64,000 nt of DNA from Christiangramia forsetii KT0803 (GTDB lineage: Bacteria; Bacteroidota; Bacteroidia; Flavobacteriales; Flavobacteriaceae). Position numbers and translations under genes: made by a program. This document shows, one piece after another, positions 17,653 through 26,706 of this stretch; the stretch's first letter is position 1, and every line of letters starts with the position of its first letter. The notes under the pieces are model-generated. The model saw only the letters and a list, made by a program, of their open reading frames with translations. It had not been told where the DNA came from and made no database searches. The DNA lies in assembly GCF_000060345.1 (NCBI RefSeq), contig NC_008571.1, positions 3,414,501 to 3,478,500 on the forward strand, given 5' to 3'.

Positions 17653-20193
17653 TTAGTTATTGTCCAAATAATCTCTTAAATTTTTCTTAATTTGTACAAT
17701 TCTATAATTTTCTGCGGACATGGCAAAAGCTTCCCGCCCTATTTTATAATTTTTGTTTTCTCTTAATAATTCCTGAAAGCCTAGTGATTTTGATTGTGTC
17801 TCTAATCCATGAACTACCACAAAAGTTCTTTCAGAGTCATATACATCAATAGAAACATTGAGTTTTTTGTAATCTAATTCTGATATGGCTTTTTCAATAG
17901 AATCCTTTAATTCAGCTGTTTTTTGAGCTTCCATATTTTCAACTGGATAGATCAGTTTAAATTTACTTTGAAGACTATCTGAAGAAAATTCAAGTGTCTT
18001 TAATTCCGGAATTGCTTTATTTATGATATCCTGAGCTTTTTGACCTTCCTGGGTTTGTGGATAGGTTACAGCTACATAATTTAATGCCTGTTCGTACGCA
18101 TCTATGCCTTGAATTCTTGCGGTTGCCCTTGCCTTTAGAAGTTCAAATTTTGGCACTATGGGATCTCCGGTGAAACGCGAAACATATTCATTCGATTTCT
18201 GAATAACGTCCTGGTATTTCTGATTTTCATACTCCCGAAACAAGTTATTGTAAAGTACTTCCGGACTATTCTCATCTCTTTGAATACTCTCCGGATTTTT
18301 GATAAAAGCAGCATAACGAGAATCAGAATAATTCTGAAGAATATCATTTCTAATTTCTTCCTGATCTCTTAATCTACCCTGCGCTTCATAGATTTTATAC
18401 AAATTGTACTTTGCCGGCAAGACCAATCGTTCCTGAGGTTGATTGCCTAACAAAAACTCCAGTCTTTGCGCAGCCAGATCATATTCTCCATAATTCTCAT
18501 TATAAATCACTCCTAACTGATAATAGGCTAAATTCTGCTGTGTAGCCAAACTATCTAAAACCGATCGCTCCCCGGGTATCTGACTCACATACGTCATTGG
18601 ATCATAAATTGGATCGTTATCAAGATTTATATCCATTAATCTTTCCTGAGGATTGATAGAGCTTTGATTTAAAGCTGAAGAACCCCATCGCCAATTATCT
18701 GCAAGCTCCCTACTTCCCCAAACACGCAGAAACGACTGGGCTCCTTTTGAAACGCGGAGTGGATTATAAAAATAAAATGAATTTCCTGAATTAGGCTGCC
18801 CTGCAGGAGGAACGTTAGCAGAAGGAAAATTATTCTGAGGGCCGATACTGGCCGTATATACCGGTAAATTTCCTGCTTCCATATCTTTAACTGCTTTTAC
18901 CCTTAAAGCATCGGTATATTCAGTAAAATAGGCAATACGTGCATCTTCAGACAAACCTGCCAATCTTAAAATACTGTCGGTTTCCTCTGCTATCTGCTCA
19001 TATTTAATTACATCATCGAGATTCGTTCTTCTTTTCTTAATCGTTCTGTACTCTAATAATTCCGGAGACATAAAAGTAAGCGTGCTATCATAGTATTTCC
19101 CGGATGCCTGATATTCAGCCCGATCAAAATTAATATTGGCAAGTATTTCGTAATTGATAGATTTCAGATAAATATCGCTGGATGGAGACCTTAGAGATTT
19201 ATTATAATATTCTAAAGCCGTATCAGTAGAGTCAATTCTGCTGTAATATTCCCCTAACTGAAAATAAATTTTATCAAGATATGGCCTGTTCTCTCTGTCC
19301 TGTTCAAGTTCTGTAAGCAGGTCCAGCAAATATTGATTATTGCCTGAATTAAAATCATAGTTTTTGGCCTTCTGAACATAGGCATTCACAAAGTAAATTC
19401 GAGGAGATTTACGATTTAAATCAATCACCTTATCAAAAGCTGCATTGGCGGTAGCAGTTTCTCCCAAACGATTATGAAGCTGACCCAGAATATAGAAATA
19501 ACGTCCTTTTTCGGCATTAATATCGGTAAAATCGGCAGCGGTATATAAGGGTGCAACCGCACTATCAACCTGTCTTAAGTTTATATATGCCTGGGCGATA
19601 CTGGCATTGGCATCTGCCAGATCTTCATCTTTCAATCTATCTGAATCAAGAATTTTTTTAAGATTTTTAATCGCCAGTTTTTCATTTCCAATCCTGATAT
19701 TGGTCTTTTCACGCCAGATTCTTGCATGATTGATATTATCACTGGCCGGATATCTATAAAGTATATAATTGAAGGCATCTAAGGCGGGAATAAATCTTTG
19801 ATCAAAATACCTTGATTTTCCCAATAGAAGATAAGCCTCATCCATTTGAGGATTGCGTTGCTTCCCTCCAATCAACATGGAATGCTTCTGAATTGCTTTT
19901 ACAGCTTTCTCTTCTGCTCTGCCAAAATTTTGATTCCGAATACTGTCTGGTAACAAAATCTTATTATCAACCGCTAATCTTTCAACCGGAAGAATATCCC
20001 AGTAATTATCGGCATAATTTTGATTGATTTCTTCCCTGCCCTGTTCGAGTGCAATCTGCCCGTTATATAGAATATTGTATTCAGCAGTCACCGCATGATA
20101 ATTGCGACTTATAAAGGTGTCTTTCTTTCTGGAACAGCTAAAAATAGCCGCAGAAAGAAAAATAAAAAGAGTAAATCTGGTAAACGTATTCAA
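17653..20193 (-). CDS. sprE: Type IX secretion periplasmic lipoprotein SprE/PorW-like
   Basis: The protein has 846 residues, close to known SprE/PorW (about 870). A signal peptide and lipobox (AAIFSC) are followed by FISRNYHAVTAEYNILYNGQ, a stretch shared by the family, and then many TPR units. SprE/PorW is needed for secretion and gliding in Flavobacterium and Porphyromonas. The frame has no ATG near its start (stop seven codons upstream), so TTG at 20193 is the likely start. The gene leads a run with bactofilin, AtpZ and the atp genes. Confidence 0.83.
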   Translation of the reverse strand: MNTFTRFTLFIFLSAAIFSCSRKKDTFISRNYHAVTAEYNILYNGQIALEQGREEINQNYADNYWDILPVERLAVDNKILLPDSIRNQNFGRAEEKAVKAIQKHSMLIGGKQRNPQMDEAYLLLGKSRYFDQRFIPALDAFNYILYRYPASDNINHARIWREKTNIRIGNEKLAIKNLKKILDSDRLKDEDLADANASIAQAYINLRQVDSAVAPLYTAADFTDINAEKGRYFYILGQLHNRLGETATANAAFDKVIDLNRKSPRIYFVNAYVQKAKNYDFNSGNNQYLLDLLTELEQDRENRPYLDKIYFQLGEYYSRIDSTDTALEYYNKSLRSPSSDIYLKSINYEILANINFDRAEYQASGKYYDSTLTFMSPELLEYRTIKKRRTNLDDVIKYEQIAEETDSILRLAGLSEDARIAYFTEYTDALRVKAVKDMEAGNLPVYTASIGPQNNFPSANVPPAGQPNSGNSFYFYNPLRVSKGAQSFLRVWGSRELADNWRWGSSALNQSSINPQERLMDINLDNDPIYDPMTYVSQIPGERSVLDSLATQQNLAYYQLGVIYNENYGEYDLAAQRLEFLLGNQPQERLVLPAKYNLYKIYEAQGRLRDQEEIRNDILQNYSDSRYAAFIKNPESIQRDENSPEVLYNNLFREYENQKYQDVIQKSNEYVSRFTGDPIVPKFELLKARATARIQGIDAYEQALNYVAVTYPQTQEGQKAQDIINKAIPELKTLEFSSDSLQSKFKLIYPVENMEAQKTAELKDSIEKAISELDYKKLNVSIDVYDSERTFVVVHGLETQSKSLGFQELLRENKNYKIGREAFAMSAENYRIVQIKKNLRDYLDNN

Positions 20194-20287
20194 AATGAAC
20201 CTATTGTGGTATCATGAATAACTTTGATACAGCTGGTTTAGTATGTAAAAGTAAACTTCTTTTTCTAAACTCCAATAGCTGATTTTG

Positions 20288-20998
20288 CTAGCCTTCGGCG
20301 ATTTCCCTTGAAAAGTATTCTTCAAGTTCATTAAGGGTAGCTTCTGAAGTCTCCATGTCTTTAACAATAACTCCTTTATCCAGCACCACGATTCGCTCGC
20401 AGACTTCGGTAACGTGAATTAGATCATGACTTGAAATTAGCACGGTGGTACCTGTAGTTTGAGAAAGTTCCTTCAGTAGCTTTTTCAGCCTGATCTGGGT
20501 AGTTGGATCCAGATTTGCAAAAGGTTCATCTAAAATCACCACTTCGGGATCTCCAATTAAAGCAGCTACAATCCCCACTTTCTTTTGATTTCCTTTAGAA
20601 AGATCTCTCAGGTATTTCTTTCGGCCTATAATTTCGCCATTAAATAAATCTTCAAATTGAGTGAGAAAAGAATCAATATCAGCTTTATTTCTGTTTCTCA
20701 ATTCACCAATGAAGTAGAAATATTCTTCCGGAGTTAAATAACCAATGAGAAAACTTTCATCTATAAAAGAAGAGGTAAAAGGTTTCCAGTCTTCGCTTTG
20801 GCTTACCGTTATTTCATTATTAAAAATATTCCCGGTACTTGGTTGAATAAGATCCAGCAGTAAGCTAAAAAATGTCGTTTTTCCAGCTCCGTTATTTCCT
20901 ACCAATCCAAAATTCTGTCCTGAAGGTATATCCAGATGTTCTATATCCAGCACCTTGTTTCCGCTATATATTTTTGAAAGATTTGTTGCAGTTATCAT
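20288..20998 (-). CDS. ABC transporter ATP-binding protein
   Basis: The protein has 236 residues. Walker A is GNNGAGKTT near residues 34-42, the signature loop reads LSKGNQKKVG, Walker B is VVILDEP, and the H-loop is in SSHD. It resembles ATPases of multidrug or lantibiotic-type exporters. It is translated just after the DUF5687-like permease gene (10-base gap), and together they form one transporter. The substrate is unknown. Confidence 0.92.
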   Translation of the reverse strand: MITATNLSKIYSGNKVLDIEHLDIPSGQNFGLVGNNGAGKTTFFSLLLDLIQPSTGNIFNNEITVSQSEDWKPFTSSFIDESFLIGYLTPEEYFYFIGELRNRNKADIDSFLTQFEDLFNGEIIGRKKYLRDLSKGNQKKVGIVAALIGDPEVVILDEPFANLDPTTQIRLKKLLKELSQTTGTTVLISSHDLIHVTEVCERIVVLDKGVIVKDMETSEATLNELEEYFSREIAEG

Positions 20999-21008
20999 TG
21001 TAAAAATT

Positions 21009-22493
21009 TTAGTCTCCTTTTTGTTTAAATCCCTGTATCATCACATATTTTCTCTGGCGATATCTCTGCGCAAGGAAATTAAGAATTGCTGGCCTTAATA
21101 AAAGACCTATTACCCCAAGTCCGGCAAGCACTCCCATGGCCACTTCATAGTTCACAAATTTATTAATAAGCCAGAAAAACAGGATTGGAACCAATAACAA
21201 TGGCAGACTTACCAACCATTGTGTCGCTCCCGTTCCCTGGTAATTCATAAACGGACTTTTGTCCAGATCTATGGCTTTTTTATTGTAAGATCCCGCATAT
21301 ATAAGCAATGGCACATTAACGCCCATATTATAAATAGCACAAGCAATATTGAGCAATAAAATATTCCACCCAAAATATACATAAGGTGTGGTTAAAATAG
21401 CTAATACCGCCACACTAAAAGTAATCAAGCCCATTTTTGAAGCAAGATATTGTTTCATGGGAATATTCTGGGCCATGATCATAGGATAGTAGGAGGAGTC
21501 CCATGAAGGAACAAATTGTCCGAAATTAATCATAAAAATACCAGTCATAAAAATACCCACAAATACAAAAAATGACGGCATATCCTGGTAAGTATCATTT
21601 GGATAGAATATAAGCCCGTAACTCAAAAGAATTAACGACATATAAATGGTAGTCTTCGGTCTTTTATTTCGCCAAATGAGTTTAAGATCCTGCTGAAGAA
21701 ATGGCGCTATACTTCCAAATCGCTTTGTCCAACCAAATTCTTTGGTATCGGCTGTTTTATTCTTTCCTTTTAAACCTGAATCCAGATAAAATTTTCCCAG
21801 TAGATTTTTATAGTTCCAGATATATAAAACAATGAGCAATACAAAAGGAACTATTGCAAGAAAGGGATTTAAATACACAAAATTCAAAATTTCTCCAAAG
21901 TAACCTCCCAATTCAAAAATCTCCAGATAATCTAAAAGTGCAAGGACTACACCAGCTACCAATACCGGAATAAGAGCCTTCAAATTCTCAGTAAATCGTT
22001 TTTTTATAATAAAATTGAAATAATTAACACATAAGGTTATCAAGTACATGGCGATCATCCAGCCAAGCATATTTGCTACAGGATAGCCTTCTTTGAGAAT
22101 ACAATACAGCCCAAAAGGAATAATTAGTAATAAGGGAAGGAGGTTATAAAAGGAAAAAAGTGATTTTATCAATACAAAATTCACGACTTTATTTTTCTTA
22201 AATGGTAATATCAATAATGGTTTAATATCAATAACCGGTAAGGATTGCAACATAAACCTAAAAAGCAGTTCAAAAGAGAGGTAAGTGAGTGCAAAAGCGT
22301 TTACCACCTTCAAAGGATCCTGTTGCGGATATATTTCTTTTAACATTGGAAATAGCGCTATTCCTAAAAACAGGAACATCGCTGAAAAATACAAGGCCAG
22401 GAAAGCCATAAGAATTTTTAGTCCCAAACTTTTTCCAAAACTGGCAGATCTGAGAAAAGATTTCCACTCCAGCCAGATGAACTTTTTAAACAT
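21009..22493 (-). CDS. ABC transporter permease, DUF5687-like
   Basis: The protein has 494 residues with about 11-12 hydrophobic segments, starting MFKKFIWLEWKSFLRS. That opening and the QDLKLIWRNKRPKT stretch are like DUF5687 permeases of Bacteroidota. It is paired with the ATPase gene downstream. The start is divergent from the PaaE-like reductase gene. Confidence 0.82.
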   Translation of the reverse strand: MFKKFIWLEWKSFLRSASFGKSLGLKILMAFLALYFSAMFLFLGIALFPMLKEIYPQQDPLKVVNAFALTYLSFELLFRFMLQSLPVIDIKPLLILPFKKNKVVNFVLIKSLFSFYNLLPLLLIIPFGLYCILKEGYPVANMLGWMIAMYLITLCVNYFNFIIKKRFTENLKALIPVLVAGVVLALLDYLEIFELGGYFGEILNFVYLNPFLAIVPFVLLIVLYIWNYKNLLGKFYLDSGLKGKNKTADTKEFGWTKRFGSIAPFLQQDLKLIWRNKRPKTTIYMSLILLSYGLIFYPNDTYQDMPSFFVFVGIFMTGIFMINFGQFVPSWDSSYYPMIMAQNIPMKQYLASKMGLITFSVAVLAILTTPYVYFGWNILLLNIACAIYNMGVNVPLLIYAGSYNKKAIDLDKSPFMNYQGTGATQWLVSLPLLLVPILFFWLINKFVNYEVAMGVLAGLGVIGLLLRPAILNFLAQRYRQRKYVMIQGFKQKGD

Positions 22494-22564
22494 AAAAGAT
22501 GCTATTTATTGAATTGGTATAGAAATTTAAACTTTTGTTACATTTCTAAAACCGAACTACTTTG

Positions 22565-22572
22565 TATTTTTG
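22565..22572 (+). promoter_or_regulatory. -7 promoter box TATTTTTG for the PaaE-like gene
   Basis: This is an exact TAnnTTTG match 17 bases before the ATG at 22590. A TTG lies 27 bases further upstream, outside the usual 17-23 range. Confidence 0.55.
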
Positions 22573-22589
22573 CGCACAAATAAAAAATA

Positions 22590-23639
22590 ATGAGTCAGTT
22601 CTATCCGCTAAAAATAAAGGAAATAATTCGCGAAACATCACAAGCGGTAAGTTTATCTTTTGAGATCCCGGAAAACTTAAAGGAAGAATTCAGTTTTTCT
22701 GCAGGACAATATATAACCATTAAGACCAGGGCTGATGGGGACGAATTACGAAGAGCTTATTCTCTTTGTTCCGCCCCGGGTTCCGAAGATTTCAAAGTAA
22801 CGGTTAAGGAGGTAGAAGGCGGAAAGTTTTCTGTGATTGCTAATAATAATCTTAAGGCAGGTGATGTCCTGGAAGTTCATCCACCTGAAGGAAAGTTTAT
22901 TTTTAAACCGGGAGAAAGCAGAAATAATTATGCAGCTTTTGCTGCGGGAAGCGGGATCACACCTATTCTTTCTATCATAAAAACGATGCTTCGAGATGAA
23001 CCTCTCAGTAGATTTGTGCTTACCTATGGAAATAAATCTGTAGATGATACCATTTTCTTCAAGGAGCTATTAGAACTACAGACTAAATTTCCGGATAGAT
23101 TATTTGTAGAGTTTGTTTACAGTAGAACCAGAGAAGAAAATTCACATTTTGGCCGGATAGAAACCAGTACGGTAAATTTCGTGGTGAAGAATAAATTCAA
23201 AGATCATCCATTTGATAAATTTTATCTGTGCGGACCTGAAGAGATGATCAACCATGTTTCCGGCGTGCTAAAAACTAACGGAGTAAGTGAAGATCAAATT
23301 TTATTTGAACTTTTCACCACTACTGTCGAAGAAAAAGAAATTGAAGGAGATACAGACGGCCAGACCACGGTAACGATTACTGTTGATGATGAAGAATTCT
23401 CATTCCCGATGGATAGATCTGCGGTTGTGCTGGATATTGCGCTGGAAAATGATATTGATGTGCCTTATTCCTGCCAGGGCGGGATTTGCAGTAGTTGTAT
23501 GGCGAGAATTACTGAAGGTAAGGCTGAAATGAGCAAGAACCAGATCCTTACAGATGAGGAAATTGAAGAAGGTTTTGTATTAACCTGTCAGGCGCATCCC
23601 ACAACTCCTACTCTAAAAGTGGATTTTGATGATGTTTAA
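22590..23639 (+). CDS. PaaE-like ferredoxin-NAD(P)H reductase with 2Fe-2S domain
   Basis: The protein has 349 residues. An FAD-binding barrel (RRAYSLCS, near residue 52) and an NAD-binding half (AAGSGITPILSI near 113-124) are followed by a plant-type ferredoxin domain. That domain has four cluster cysteines at 295, 300, 303 and 333 (CQGGICSSC, LTCQ). This order matches PaaE, the reductase of phenylacetyl-CoA epoxidase, and other class IA reductases. No paaABCD genes are in the window, so the partner oxygenase is unknown and a phenylacetate role is not claimed. Confidence 0.87.
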   Translation: MSQFYPLKIKEIIRETSQAVSLSFEIPENLKEEFSFSAGQYITIKTRADGDELRRAYSLCSAPGSEDFKVTVKEVEGGKFSVIANNNLKAGDVLEVHPPEGKFIFKPGESRNNYAAFAAGSGITPILSIIKTMLRDEPLSRFVLTYGNKSVDDTIFFKELLELQTKFPDRLFVEFVYSRTREENSHFGRIETSTVNFVVKNKFKDHPFDKFYLCGPEEMINHVSGVLKTNGVSEDQILFELFTTTVEEKEIEGDTDGQTTVTITVDDEEFSFPMDRSAVVLDIALENDIDVPYSCQGGICSSCMARITEGKAEMSKNQILTDEEIEEGFVLTCQAHPTTPTLKVDFDDV

Positions 23640-23670
23640 ATTCATCCGGACCCCGGTAAAAATAGTTCCG

Positions 23671-23689
23671 ACCTCTCCCAGGGAGAGGT
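23671..23689. repeat. Perfect inverted repeat between convergent genes
   Basis: ACCTCTCCC and GGGAGAGGT are separated by a single A. No T-run follows in either direction, so it is not a standard terminator. It lies between the 3' ends of the PaaE-like gene and the GT9 gene. Confidence 0.5.
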
Positions 23690-23716
23690 TCATGCAGAAG
23701 TATTGAAATAGAATTT

Positions 23717-24784
23717 TTAGAGATTCTCCAGAATTTTCTGAACAACCTTTTCCGGGGGAATGCTGCGCATTACCTCATCGTAGCCCTCCGGTACTTTATT
23801 TCCATACACCGAAGTTGGAATTTTTGGATATTGATCCAAATCTGGTAAAATACAATTCTCTATTGGCTGGTTAAAAGCTTTAAAACCGGTATATGGGTGG
23901 GTCACACCCCAAATACTAACAACCGAAACCCCGAAAATAGCTGCCAGATGAGCATTCCCACTATCCATACTAAGCATTGTATCCAGATTGGAGATAAGGC
24001 TTAATTCTTCTGAAAATCGAAGTTTCCCAACTACACTTTTAGTATTCTTAAATTTCTGTTCCCAATTCTCTAATTGCTCTTTCTCGGTATCACCTCCTCC
24101 AAACAGGATGATCTTGATATCTCCCCTGGAAGAGAGACCAGCAAGTACTTCTTCCATCAAATCTGTAGGATAACATTTGGACCCATGCTGAGCAAAAGGA
24201 GCGATTCCAAGCCATTTCTGGGATTGTTTACCAACAATATCCAGAACTTTAGATAAAAGTTTTCTTTTTGGAGGTATTTTATATCCTGAAAGATCTAAAG
24301 GAAAACCAAGTGCTTCAAAAACATCGGCATAGCGCTGATGAGTAGATTTTAGCTGCCTGAATTCCTTATTATTATCGCGAGTAAGCGCCTTCTTTTCGGC
24401 CCTTCCCTTATCTATTTGTTTGAATTTAATTCCGTAGAAATAAAACAGGGATTTAAGAACGTTTGTACGTAAAACATCGTGCAGATCTGCTACCGCATCA
24501 ATCTCTTCATCACGTAGCTCTGTAGCTAAAGTCCCGAGACCCAAAACACCACTATGAACGCCTTTTAGATCTGCATCATACACACTTACGTTTGGCAAAT
24601 GGCTAAAAAGCGGTATAAAAAAATTCTTGGTAAGTACGGTAACTGTTAATTCTGGATATGTATCCATCAAAATACTAAGCACCGGGACTGTCATGGCAAC
24701 ATCTCCCATCGCAGAAAAGCGTATTGCCAAAATGTGCTGCACTTTTTTGCCATTATCAGCTAAAAGTTCTTCTGAGCTGCCCAT
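23717..24784 (-). CDS. Glycosyltransferase family 9 (heptosyltransferase-like)
   Basis: The protein has 355 residues with two Rossmann-like halves as in GT-B enzymes. The N-terminus has ILAIRFSAMGDVAMTVPVL, the usual RxSxxGD opening of ADP-heptose:LPS heptosyltransferases. The C-terminal half has LDTMLSMDSGNAHLAAIFGVSVVSIWG, where the D-S-G-x-x-H motif binds the donor. It probably adds a core sugar to LPS. It follows the DUF4254 gene by five bases. Confidence 0.9.
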   Translation of the reverse strand: MGSSEELLADNGKKVQHILAIRFSAMGDVAMTVPVLSILMDTYPELTVTVLTKNFFIPLFSHLPNVSVYDADLKGVHSGVLGLGTLATELRDEEIDAVADLHDVLRTNVLKSLFYFYGIKFKQIDKGRAEKKALTRDNNKEFRQLKSTHQRYADVFEALGFPLDLSGYKIPPKRKLLSKVLDIVGKQSQKWLGIAPFAQHGSKCYPTDLMEEVLAGLSSRGDIKIILFGGGDTEKEQLENWEQKFKNTKSVVGKLRFSEELSLISNLDTMLSMDSGNAHLAAIFGVSVVSIWGVTHPYTGFKAFNQPIENCILPDLDQYPKIPTSVYGNKVPEGYDEVMRSIPPEKVVQKILENL

Positions 24785-24789
24785 AAAAT

Positions 24790-25398
24790 CTATTTATTAC
24801 CTCGAAGTACCGGATTTAATTCAGCATCATTATACATCTTCATCTGCTTGTAAACCTTCATATATTTTTCACCGTTTTCAATGGCTTCCAATAATTGATT
24901 GATCGCTGTAGAAAGATCTACTCTCTGTTCCAATAGAACATCCAGTTTTGCCTTACATTTCATCTGATGTTCCTGAGAAGCATCTTTTCTATCAGCTTCT
25001 TCAGCCATATGATAGATCTTCAGCGCAAGAATGGAAAGCCTGTCTATGGCCCATGCAGGACTTTCAGAATTTAAAGTAGCATCGGTATTAGGTTCAGCAT
25101 CTTTATATTTTTCTAAGAAGTAACTATCAATATATTCAACAGTATCGGTACGATCCTGATTAGAAGCATCAATTTGCCTTTTTAGAGTTAAAGCAGCCAC
25201 AGGATCTATATTCTGATCACGTATAATATCTTCATAATGCCACTGGACAGTATCTATCCAGCATTTCCTGTAAAGCAAGTGCTCTAAAAGATTTTTTTCA
25301 GCATCGTAAGGATTCTTAAAATCCTGATATACATCATCCTTTTCATGATATTTTTCTATTACTTCCTGGAAAATCGTATTGGCCTTATCTGAAAACAT
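24790..25398 (-). CDS. DUF4254 protein
   Basis: The protein has 202 residues, all helical, soluble and without a signal peptide. The WHYEDIIRD and RQIDASNQDRTD stretches are characteristic of DUF4254 in Bacteroidota. It sits directly upstream of the GT9 gene in the same operon. Function is unknown; an auxiliary role to the glycosyltransferase is inference from position. Confidence 0.8.
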   Translation of the reverse strand: MFSDKANTIFQEVIEKYHEKDDVYQDFKNPYDAEKNLLEHLLYRKCWIDTVQWHYEDIIRDQNIDPVAALTLKRQIDASNQDRTDTVEYIDSYFLEKYKDAEPNTDATLNSESPAWAIDRLSILALKIYHMAEEADRKDASQEHQMKCKAKLDVLLEQRVDLSTAINQLLEAIENGEKYMKVYKQMKMYNDAELNPVLRGNK

Positions 25399-25452
25399 AG
25401 CTTCTAATTCTTGGATTATATACTGACGAAATGTGTAAAATCACATTGAATA

Positions 25453-25460
25453 CAAAGATA
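25453..25460 (-). promoter_or_regulatory. -7 promoter box TATCTTTG for the DUF4254-GT9 pair
   Basis: This is an exact TAnnTTTG match on the minus strand, 54 bases before the DUF4254 ATG. No -33 TTG was seen. Confidence 0.5.
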
Positions 25461-25508
25461 TTATTTTTGAGAAGAGTTCAGGTTGAAACTGGCAGGAAAC
25501 ATTCATAT

Positions 25509-26432
25509 TTAAACAAAAAATGCTACTACAAAAGGCATAATTATTAAAGTTATTAGAATAATCTCCTTTAAAATTTTATCTTTTTTATTGTCAAAATAAT
25601 TTGAAGAAATAATACTTAAAGGCACAAAAAAGAAGATAAGTTCACTTCCATTTTTTGTAGGGGAAAATAAGCTAACCGCAGCAGCAACTAACAGACTGAA
25701 AATGATCAGAGTTAAAACTGGTCTTCTGGTAATACTTGCTTTTTGAATAGATGAAAAATACTGAAATAATGTCCAGATTAGCAGTCCCAGAATGATGCTT
25801 AATGGAATGAGCAATTTTAGATCGCCATACCTGGTAAAGTCAAAATTACTGGCCTGAAACCAGTTTGAAAATGTATAAAACTCATCATAGGCGATCAAAT
25901 GAAAACAGATGGTAAGCGAAACTACCGCCAAAAAAGCAACGAATGGTATAAGCCAGTTCTTAAAATTTGCCGCGAAATTTAAGATTGCGAAGAATACAAT
26001 AAGAAAAAACAATGCAGACCAGAAATGATAAAGTGTAGCAATACTAATCCAGAAAGTGGCATCAAAGATCTTTTTCTCTACGAATTTATGAGATCTCAGG
26101 CTAATAATTCTCCGCATAGCGAACAGCACACATAAATTGGAAATTATAACCGATTCATTCTTTAAGAGACTACCAAAAGAAATGCAAAATATCGCAAATA
26201 ATAAGGTTTTATAGGCGCTTCGCTTCGTGAGTTCATTCTTTTTTGCAATAAAATTAAGCACCAACAAACTTAAAACCAGTAAAAGCAACACTCCCAGTTT
26301 TTCAAAAAACTCCAACCAGTTAAAACCATTTATCCAGGCAGAAAAATTAGCTCCTATATAGAAAATACAGAGCAATACAATAACTACCGAAAGGTTTATA
26401 GGCTTTGATTTATTAAAAAAGCTTGTTAGCAT
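25509..26432 (-). CDS. Integral membrane protein, DUF6427-like
   Basis: The protein has 307 residues with about nine hydrophobic segments starting near residue 15, and few charged residues outside short loops. The opening MLTSFFNKSKPIN and its position divergent from the DUF6341 gene fit the DUF6427 family of Flavobacteria. Function is unknown. The -33 element of the divergent DUF6341 promoter lies inside its first codons. Confidence 0.72.
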   Translation of the reverse strand: MLTSFFNKSKPINLSVVIVLLCIFYIGANFSAWINGFNWLEFFEKLGVLLLLVLSLLVLNFIAKKNELTKRSAYKTLLFAIFCISFGSLLKNESVIISNLCVLFAMRRIISLRSHKFVEKKIFDATFWISIATLYHFWSALFFLIVFFAILNFAANFKNWLIPFVAFLAVVSLTICFHLIAYDEFYTFSNWFQASNFDFTRYGDLKLLIPLSIILGLLIWTLFQYFSSIQKASITRRPVLTLIIFSLLVAAAVSLFSPTKNGSELIFFFVPLSIISSNYFDNKKDKILKEIILITLIIMPFVVAFFV

Positions 26433-26452
26433 TGGGGTTTTTTATATTTTTG
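26423..26452 (+). promoter_or_regulatory. Full Bacteroidota promoter for the DUF6341 gene
   Basis: A TTG at 26423-26425 and TATTTTTG at 26445-26452 are 19 bases apart, which fits TTG-n(17-23)-TAnnTTTG. The ATG follows 23 bases later. The -33 part overlaps the first codons of the divergent DUF6427-like gene. Confidence 0.7.
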
Positions 26453-26475
26453 TACTCACATTCAAAGATTATACG

Positions 26476-26706
26476 ATGAAAGATTTATTTGAAGGAATAG
26501 CAACGCTTGTAGAATTTACACTTCTAAAGCCTCTTGATGCCTTAAGAGCTCTTGAGCTAGATTCCTGGTTTCTTGCAAATATCCTTAACTGGGTTTTTAT
26601 GATCGTTGGTTTTCTTGCCTTCCTATATTGGATGAAGCAACTTAAAACCTTCAACGATAATAATGAAGAGAAGAGAGAATCTACTTCTCACTCTTTCCTA
26701 GGATAA
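26476..26706 (+). CDS. Small membrane protein, DUF6341-like
   Basis: The protein has 76 residues with one clear hydrophobic helix (about 36-55, [15 protein letters not shown]) and a charged tail. The N-terminal part ([23 protein letters not shown]) is amphipathic. It is like the short DUF6341 proteins of Flavobacteria. It has its own promoter. The last nine bases overlap the 3' end of purD on the other strand. Function is unknown. Confidence 0.78.
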   Translation: MKDLFEGIATLVEFTLLKPLDALRALELDSWFLANILNWVFMIVGFLAFLYWMKQLKTFNDNNEEKRESTSHSFLG

